Below are positions 57,525 through 64,000 of a stretch of 64,000 nucleotides of DNA, piece after piece (position 1 is the stretch's first letter; each line of letters starts with the position of its first letter). The DNA lies in contig QANY01013761.1 of NCBI GenBank assembly GCA_003255025.1, forward strand, positions 62,001 to 126,000, in the 5' to 3' direction. The DNA comes from Datisca glomerata (Eukaryota; Streptophyta; Magnoliopsida; Cucurbitales; Datiscaceae). The notes beneath the pieces were generated by a model, which was not told the origin of the DNA, ran no database searches, and saw nothing but the letters and a program-made list of their open reading frames with translations. A program made the position numbers and the translations under genes.

Positions 57525-58991
57525 TGTTGTGTGTGAATGTATTATGCAAGTGTAAGTGTCGCAACAAGTAATATAGTAGTAAATGAGTGTCGAACCCATA
57601 GAAAATGGGGAATATGCAATGCTTAAATGAAAAAAAATTAGCTTGTAGGATAATACTATAGCCAAATATATGATTGGCTTATACTAAGTCTAAATGTAAA
57701 TTGCTTAATATAAGTATTAAAAGTACTGACAACTAAGTAAAAGAAGATTACTAAAGTGATTTAGATATTCAAGACGAGAATGAGCGAGTATGGTTGATTC
57801 CCTTTTAATTTACATCACCTATATTAATTTTGTTTCCATGGCTATAACAATCCATGAGCATTACCCTAGCTCTAAAGCACATTAAACTTTCGTTTATGAG
57901 ATTAACTACTTAGCCTAACCTCTTCGTATCTAAGCACAATTAGGTTAACATAGATTCTTTAAGTTTTAGCTAAGAGTTTGCAAGGTAAGTCCATATTTCT
58001 ATGTAACTCACAAAATTCCTAGATTTACTTGAATCTATGCCCATAAAATCTTGATTGAAGCATACAAGCATTGGGTAAGTCATTCCATTAAACTAAGATC
58101 TTTGGAAGCTTAATTTAACTTGCACTCTATAAAGGATCGCCAATCGCAAATTGAAAGTAAACAATCAAAATACTTAACCCAAAATGCTTAAGGAAACATG
58201 CATTGGAAACTTCACTAAAAAGTAAGGTAAAATCCAAGTTAGTTTATGATACTAGCCTCACAACGCTTAGCTCGTAAGGAGCCCAAATGAAAATACAGAA
58301 TATCTTGAATCCATGAAATCCAGCATAGAAAGAAAATCGAAAAAGAGTAGTATAGAATAGAAAAATGAAGTAAAGGAATGAATAAGAGGAAACTAGTCGT
58401 CTAAGCTCTTGTCGTCTTCCCCTTTCTCCCTTCCTTCTTCTATCCTCTTCTTCACCTTTTTTCTTCCTCGTGCAAGTTCGTTCTCTTTTTCAGGCAGATG
58501 TTAGCCCTAAATGAAAAATATCTCCTCTTCTCTCCAAAAATAGAAGGGTTTGCTTTAAATACCAACCTGAGAATTCAGACTTCCTCTTAGCATAAGGGCA
58601 CATGGCGAGCCTCTAAGAATTTGGGGAACACAAAATGTGGGTACAATCGACAGCTGAAATAACTGACTCTGACACATGGTGAACCTCTATCCCTTTTGAT
58701 TTTAACTCCCACTCGTACACGTGCCTGGCTACTCGTTCACTTGCATTGTATGAACAGTACTATAGCATTAAAGATCTTCAAGCTAGCCAAAAGCCCTGCA
58801 CCAAAGAAACCTAGAATGCATAAAACTGCCTATAAATTCTAAAAAGGCTAGCATGAACTAAAACTTACCCCTAAAACTAAATTGTCTCCATTTAGCTAAA
58901 ATAAACATTAATTCTATCTAACAACCTTAAAACATGTAACAATTTAGGCTTAGAAAGGCTAAGATAACTCTAATTTTATAGAGTTATCACA
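57525..58991 (-). repeat. Athila LTR shared by two elements
   Basis: On the coding (minus) strand it starts tgtgataactctataaaatt and ends cattcacacacaaca, 1,467 bp. On its upstream side lies a polypurine tract and an env-like ORF, so it is a 3' LTR; on its downstream side lie a primer site and gag, so it is also a 5' LTR. It is homologous with 14,892-16,275. Confidence 0.85.
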
Positions 58992-59003
58992 CCCCCAAAC
59001 TTA
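58990..59003 (-). other. Polypurine tract of the Athila element
   Basis: The minus strand reads taagtttgggggtg directly before tgataactc, the LTR start. The same tract occurs at 14,881-14,893. Confidence 0.8.
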
Positions 59004-60379
59004 AACCATTATTCATCCTCGAGTAAACTACTAAACAGACATAGCTACTACTAAAATCATTTGTGCAACCCAGAGCAATCTAATTTTTTCAGACACTAGC
59101 CATTTTGCCACAGCAACATTATGCATCAAAGCAAGTGAAACCATTTATCACAACATGCTGAATTCAGAACTAGACTAATTCCCTATAGTGAGTGTGTGCT
59201 AGGAGGAAAGTCAATTGCCATAGGATGCAAAGAATAGCTTAAATACAAGAATTTTGGCTAATAGACTTCTAGCTTAAGTACATCTAATATTACCAGGCAC
59301 ATACATTATATTACAACCCACCAAGGGATACACTATGATCAATAAGCACAAAGGGAAATTGCTACTGACTTATAATCCTTTTTTCTTGGTTTTTTCTCTT
59401 TTCTCTCTTTTTAATATATAGGAATAATTAACACATTATGTTTCGCAACCGTCTGATGCGATTGCCAACATTTGTGAGGTAGTCACTCAATACTTAAAAA
59501 AACAACAAGGTTGCTACTTAACTTTTTCGCAATTAAATGCCATAGAAAGCTCATCTTTTTTACTGCCTTTTTAAGCGAATGACAACACTTTTGGTGAAGG
59601 CACCCGGTTTCTAAGCAACCTAAAATAGAGGAGCTATCTATCCTTTTATTCAACAATATTTTTTTAAAAGTCAAAGGATTTTCAAACAGCTAAATACGTA
59701 GTCAACAATTTTACTTCCCTCCCCCAAACTCATTTCTTTCTATATGCATACTAATTCTAGCAACTTAGCATGCCTAGCTAGAGCTTAAAACCTCATTTAA
59801 ACTTAAGATAGCCAAGGCTTCCCAAAGCAGCTAACCCAACTCCTAAGTGCATAAGAATAGGGGAAACAACCTATCAAACTCTATATTCAGCACACTACAC
59901 TAAAATTTTAATTTTGTTAATAGAAATAAACTTGCTTTTAAAATTTTTTTGGCATAACGGCAGGCTAAAAAAATATTAACTTGCACACATGATTAGCACA
60001 AATAATCAAAATAAAAGAAATGGCTAGTCCCTCCCCCAAACTCAGACCAGGCAGTGCCCTCACTACCAATAAACTAAATTCAACAAATCTAGAACAAACT
60101 CTAGATTTTCTACTTCCTCAGCATCATTTTCCTTATCCTCTCCTTCAATCTCCTCTTCTACAACTTCATCCTTTTCTTCAATCTCTTTTTCTTTTGCCCT
60201 ATCATCCAACTTTTTCTCTCCCTCAACTAAGTTTTCTTCTTCCTCATTCTCTACCTCTTTTTTTCTTTTTCAACTATTTGCTCCTAATACTCTTTTCCAA
60301 AACTTATTCCTCTCTTACTGTTTCCTTCAAAATGCCGCCCTCTTCTAGATTTTCTTTTTCATCCTAAGTATTCTTCTAG
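59004..60379 (-). other. Athila 3' untranslated region
   Basis: No gene is recognised. At 60,028-60,058 the minus strand carries a second purine-rich motif (ctgagtttgggggagg). 60,100-60,340 is a CT-rich block whose minus strand is purine-rich and would encode an acidic, glutamate/lysine-rich tail; the 115-codon plus-strand frame over it is its shadow. Confidence 0.55.
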
Positions 60380-61670
60380 TACTTAAGAAGGATATCAGGG
60401 AAAGGCGAGAAAGGCATAAATGGCTTTGAAAAGTTCATCTAAAGGCACTTCCTCAAGGCTAAGTCTTAGGCTTTAGTGTATTCCAGAAAGCTAAATGCTA
60501 CAGCTCTTGATACTGCATGAAATTAGATGCTTGCTGAAGAAAAACCTCTGAATCCCTGGATTTTTGGTATAGGTTACACATGAGTGGAAGTACATCCGTA
60601 TAGCTTAATTCATAAGGCTAGATTCTCAAAGGCAGGGTAGATGGCTATCTAGTCGGTTCCTCAACGGGGCCCATAAATTTTTCATCCATAATGAGTGAAT
60701 GGCCAGCGCTGTTTCATCACCAAAACTATGATGATAATTATGATGGAGAAAATGCCAATTCAAATTGAATGTATTCAAAACGATGTTACTGCATGGATCG
60801 GAATTATAAATTCCCTCATTTTCTTCCATTAAATAATATTTAAGTACTTGAAAAGTCTATTTTAAATTGTCAAGTTGCAAATATTTAGTTATCAGATTGA
60901 TTGCGCCCCTGTTCAACAACTTGTCTTCATTCACAAAACATGCAATATTGTTAGCCAGAAATAACTTTGTCAGCAAACAAGGAAAAAGCAGAGATCCAAC
61001 CTTTTGGCTACAACAATTTTCAATTCTCGCAATAAAACTCTACCAACATTGATAGACTTACCAAACATTATAGAATACAATAAAATTAACCTCTCTTAGG
61101 TTTTTATGAAATTGTGGGTGTAGGCATCAATCAGTGCTAAATGAAATGGTACCAAATTCTGGCTATTGGAATCAAAGCAATTCTCAAACATGTTTTTGCT
61201 TGCAACGTAGAGGTACTGTGCCACTTGGTTCTTGGCACTGTTAAATCTTTCAACATGTTATCCAGAATAAGTTCAATAATATTAGCAGCAATAAAAGAAT
61301 ATACATCTTCAAAATTATCTAACCCTAACACACCATTTAGTTGAGTAGATGTTACAACAATTTCTCTACCTGTAAGACTTCCTTGGTACTTTTTTGACTG
61401 AAGTTTGCGTATAACACTCTTATCAGGGGCACGAGAATGGTCTCATGATGCATGCATAACTTTTCTTGATGATTTTGCCAAGCCCATTCGGGGGACCCAG
61501 ATTTAGCACAGGCTGAATGAGAAAGCCTTTCTCTCCAAGAACTTTTTGGTCTGAATTTCTTTTTCATATTTTCTGTGAGCTTCCGCATTGACAAATCTTT
61601 CTGCTTTAGAGAATGGCATGGGAGTTGCTTTCTTCTTAGATTGGGACGACTTTGAGAAATACATTTGAGA
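60380..61670 (-). pseudogene. Athila env-like ORF (putative plant transposon protein domain), broken
   Basis: The minus strand reads KATPMPFSKAERFVNAEAH and EKEIQTKKFLERKAF at the start, then LGLDNFEDVYSFIAANI and LTVPRTKWHSTSTLQAKT followed by L-I-P-I-A-R-I-W-Y-H-F-I. This matches the ORF downstream of pol in Athila-group elements, often called env-like, with its W-Y-H-F-I signature. Its function is unproven. Frameshifts and stops occur after F-x-R-K-A-F-S-F and after the W-Y-H-F-I block, so no full product can be made. It sits between integrase and 3' LTR, as expected. Confidence 0.8.
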
Positions 61671-62385
61671 ATGGTTGCTAAAGCTTTTTAGGGTTTTGAA
61701 AAAGAAACATGAGGGTGAAATGCTTTAGGGATGAAGATGGAGTGCTCGCTTAAATGACAAGAGTTTGAGTGGGGCAAGACGAAAACACCTTTTTCTCTTA
61801 TAAAGATGGATCGATTGCTCTCCTTATGATACGTGGTTCATCATCACCATTGATCCTGCAATGGAAAAGTGACTATTCATATTTTTTGCGATATTTATGT
61901 AGGAAATTCAAATTTGTAAGGATATTTTGATTGCTTTTAATCTATGAAAATCCTCTTTCCACGTTGGCTTTGTTGACTCAGCAATGCTTGCTAACCACTT
62001 TTTGCTCTCGCAGCTAGTCAAACCAATTGCATCCACCCATTTTGCCAACTGTTAAGAAAAGGATATTTTAAAACTTTTCCCTACAAAATCTCTTTCAAAC
62101 ACCTTTTAAGAAAAATATATTTTAAAACTAACCTAAGATCTTTTAAAATATTCTACCTAAAGTAGACAATATTCTGCCATAACAAGAAAATGAAATACCG
62201 TGCGCTAATTATCTAATTTCAAAAATTAATTTAAAAACAACAATTTATTTTAAAATAAAAGTTTTAGATTTTCCTTAGATTGTCTCCCACAAGTGCTTGA
62301 TTTATAGTAGTCCTCAACTTGACTTGACCTTATTCCTTAAGGCTCACACAATTGGATTGAGGCTTTCATCAATCTCTTATCATTC
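61671..62385 (-). other. Spacer between Athila pol and env-like ORF
   Basis: AT-rich, with no recognised coding signal on either strand. Athila elements commonly have such a non-coding stretch, where a subgenomic promoter or splice acceptor could lie; nothing specific is seen. Confidence 0.5.
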
Positions 62386-63310
62386 TCAAAATATAACTAA
62401 ACTCTTTGCCCATTTACTTTTTAATTGTCTTCCTGAATTTTGCTTTAGCAAATCTACAGCTCCATGAGGGTAAATCTTTAGCAGCTTGAATGGTCCTAAG
62501 CACCTAGATTTTAATTTACCAGGTAATAACCTTAACCTTAAGTTGAACAACAACACCTTATCTCCAGGCTTCAACTCTCTATTAGTTATTCTCTTGTCAT
62601 GCCATTTATTTATTTTTCTCTTTGTTGATCTTGGCATTCTCATATGAGAACATCATGAATTCTTCTAAGTCATTCAACTGCAATGCCCTTTTCTCTTCAG
62701 CAGTTGTTAAGTCTGAATTCAATTTCTTGTGGCCCAAAATGCTTTATGTTGTAGCTCTAGTGGTAGATGACAATCTTTCCCAAAGATAAGCCTATAGGGG
62801 CATCCGTAAAGGTGTTTTATAAGTAGTCATGTAAGCCCACAAAGCATCATCCAGTCTTAATGACAAATCCCTCCTAGTCAGGCTAACCACTTTTTCTAGG
62901 ATGCTCTTAATTTCTCTATTTGAGAGCTTCACCTGCCCACTGGTTTGGGGATGATATGTTGTAGCAATTTTGTGCTTCACTCCATATTTTTCCAATACTC
63001 CTTCAAACAGTTTGTTCTAGAAATGAGTTCCCTCATCACTGATGATGGCCCTAAGAGTTCCAAACCTAGTGAAAATATTCTTTTGTAAAAATTTGACAAC
63101 TACTCTAGCATCATTTATTTTTAATGCTACAGCTTCAACCCACTTTGACACATAGTCAACTGCTACTAGGTTGTAAAAATTCCCAAAATATGGAGGGAAA
63201 GGACCCATGAAATCTATCCCACAAACATCAAATAACTCCACTATAAGATGTTTGTTAGTGGACTCTCTTGCTTCTAAGAGATGTTTCTTGTCCTTTGACA
63301 TCTGTCACAA
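62386..63310 (-). pseudogene. Athila integrase core and C-terminal domain, broken
   Basis: The minus strand reads [43 protein letters not shown], a stop, [20 protein letters not shown] and [10 protein letters not shown], then the linker [12 protein letters not shown]. The C-terminal block at 62,643-62,386 is RMPRSTKRKINKWHDKRI, ELKPGDKVLLFNLRLRL and KSRCLGPFKL. This is the gypsy DDE integrase that inserts cDNA. The first two catalytic aspartates (GIDF, ISDE) remain; the glutamate expected in G-Q-V-E is lysine. A stop at about 63,017 and another near 62,795 break the frame. Confidence 0.92.
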
Positions 63311-63470
63311 CCCTTTGTTATTTCATGTACATCCTTAAACAGTGTAGTCCAATAGTTTCCTAAATATAGTACATAGGTAGTTGTTCTTGCTCCACCAAAA
63401 TGTTCTCCATAAGGAGATGATTGGCATTGATTCAGGATTCCTAACATTTCTTCTTTAGGCACACATCTTC
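63274..63470 (-). pseudogene. Athila integrase zinc-binding module, altered
   Basis: A 62-codon frame reads [55 protein letters not shown] and QRTRNIS. It is the H-H-C-C module before the integrase core. The first histidine, expected in the I-L-x-x-C-H segment, is glutamine; the second is kept in E-H-F-G-G, as are both cysteines (CDRC). It overlaps the next frame, a frameshift from the core. Confidence 0.85.
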
Positions 63471-64000
63471 TGATTAATTAGTCAGGACCTTGATTACAGT
63501 GAAATGGATCATCCCACAAGTAAGTCTTCACTTGCTAAAAGATTCTCTTTAATTCCTGAGCATTGAGATCTAGGGGCTTGATTCTAGAGGCAACGTAGTT
63601 AGCTATGTCAGCATACCATGGTGCCTTTTCTGTCACCGCCAGCAATTGTTTATCTGGGAATGTTTTTGCTATATCACAATCTGTATTAGCATTGGCGTTT
63701 GTTTCAAGTCTAGATAAATTATCAACCACTTGGTTTTTAGTCCCTTTTTATCTTTGATCTCCAAGTCAAACTCTTGAAGCATCAGCACCCATCTTATCAA
63801 CCTTGGATTAGCATCTTTCTTTGTAATAAGATACTTAATAGCAGAATGGTTTGGAAAAATAGTAACCTTAGTGCCAATCAAATATGATTTAAATTTATCA
63901 AAGGTAAATAGAATTGCTAAAAGTTCTTTTCGAGTGGTTGTATAATTCAACTGAGCTTCAGTTAGAGTTCTACTAGCATAATAAATTGAATGAAAAATCA
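63471..64000 (-). pseudogene. Athila RNase H region, running off the window
   Basis: The minus strand reads [40 protein letters not shown], a [20 protein letters not shown] segment and IKDKKG (63,950-63,730), then after a shift DNLSRLE and PDKQLLAVTEKAPWYADIAN. This is the gypsy RNase H with the linker to integrase (H-x-A-I-K-Y-L...R-L-I-R-W...L-Q-E-F-D). The aspartate expected in the T-D-H-S/A segment is asparagine (PNHSAIKY). RT should lie beyond 64,000. Confidence 0.88.

Noticed and set aside
60020..60367. A 115-codon plus-strand leucine/proline/serine-rich frame
   Set aside because: It is antisense to the purine-rich tail region of an Athila element and has no domain.
1..64000. tRNA or rRNA genes
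   Set aside because: Primer-binding sites resemble tRNA 3' ends only over 12-18 bases; no cloverleaf with A and B boxes or rRNA sequence was seen.

Overview
The window looks like repeat-rich, gene-poor nuclear DNA of a flowering plant, probably heterochromatin near a centromere or a satellite block. It is AT-rich. Nearly everything recognisable is a plant transposable element: Ty1/copia, Ty3/gypsy of Athila and Tat type, CACTA, Mutator-like, a hAT-type MITE and a LINE RNase H scrap. The other major component is a tandem satellite. I find no intact host gene, rRNA or tRNA. The only host coding sequence I can name is one exon of a two-pore channel 1 (TPC1) gene, carried inside a CACTA element. 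All transposon coding regions carry stops, frameshifts or deletions.

Layout from the left: about 1-1.56 kb is anonymous DNA with a GA/GATA microsatellite. About 1.56-9.05 kb is an old minus-strand copia element (called family A here) with two diverged LTRs. A minus-strand LINE-type RNase H fragment lies against its outer edge. 10.2-14.4 kb is a decayed plus-strand Tat gypsy element, joined to an Athila-type 3' end and LTR (14.4-16.27 kb). 16.27-17.56 kb is a minus-strand copia RT fragment. 18.09-25.77 kb is a CACTA cluster: two related right ends (18,635 and 23,926), one element with both ends and a matching 3-bp target duplication (19,551-23,926), and a third orphan right end (25,766). A run of 41 Ns lies in a local tandem repeat. 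27.8-29.9 kb has a MULE N-terminal domain scrap and a truncated CACTA left end.

29.9-42.2 kb is the most unusual structure. It consists of two 5' halves of one copia family (family B), each with LTR, primer-binding site, gag and part of pol, fused head-to-head into a roughly 12-kb inverted repeat. The junction is asymmetric and falls in RT/RNase H. 42.2-42.8 kb is a family A LTR piece with its tail inverted. 42.78-56.54 kb is a satellite array of about 60 monomers of 167-168 bp. It is split by a truncated copia LTR (family C, 45.0-48.6 kb) that itself holds a 1.44-kb MULE, which in turn holds a 153-bp hAT-type MITE. From 56.5 kb to the right edge lie two minus-strand Athila elements that share one LTR (57,525-58,991). 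One is cut off by the satellite; the other (env-like ORF, integrase, RNase H) runs off the window.

No genes here work together as a pathway. The biology is nesting, fold-back rearrangement, satellite growth and exon capture. Homology calls come from motif recognition by eye. Boundaries marked approximate are exactly that.
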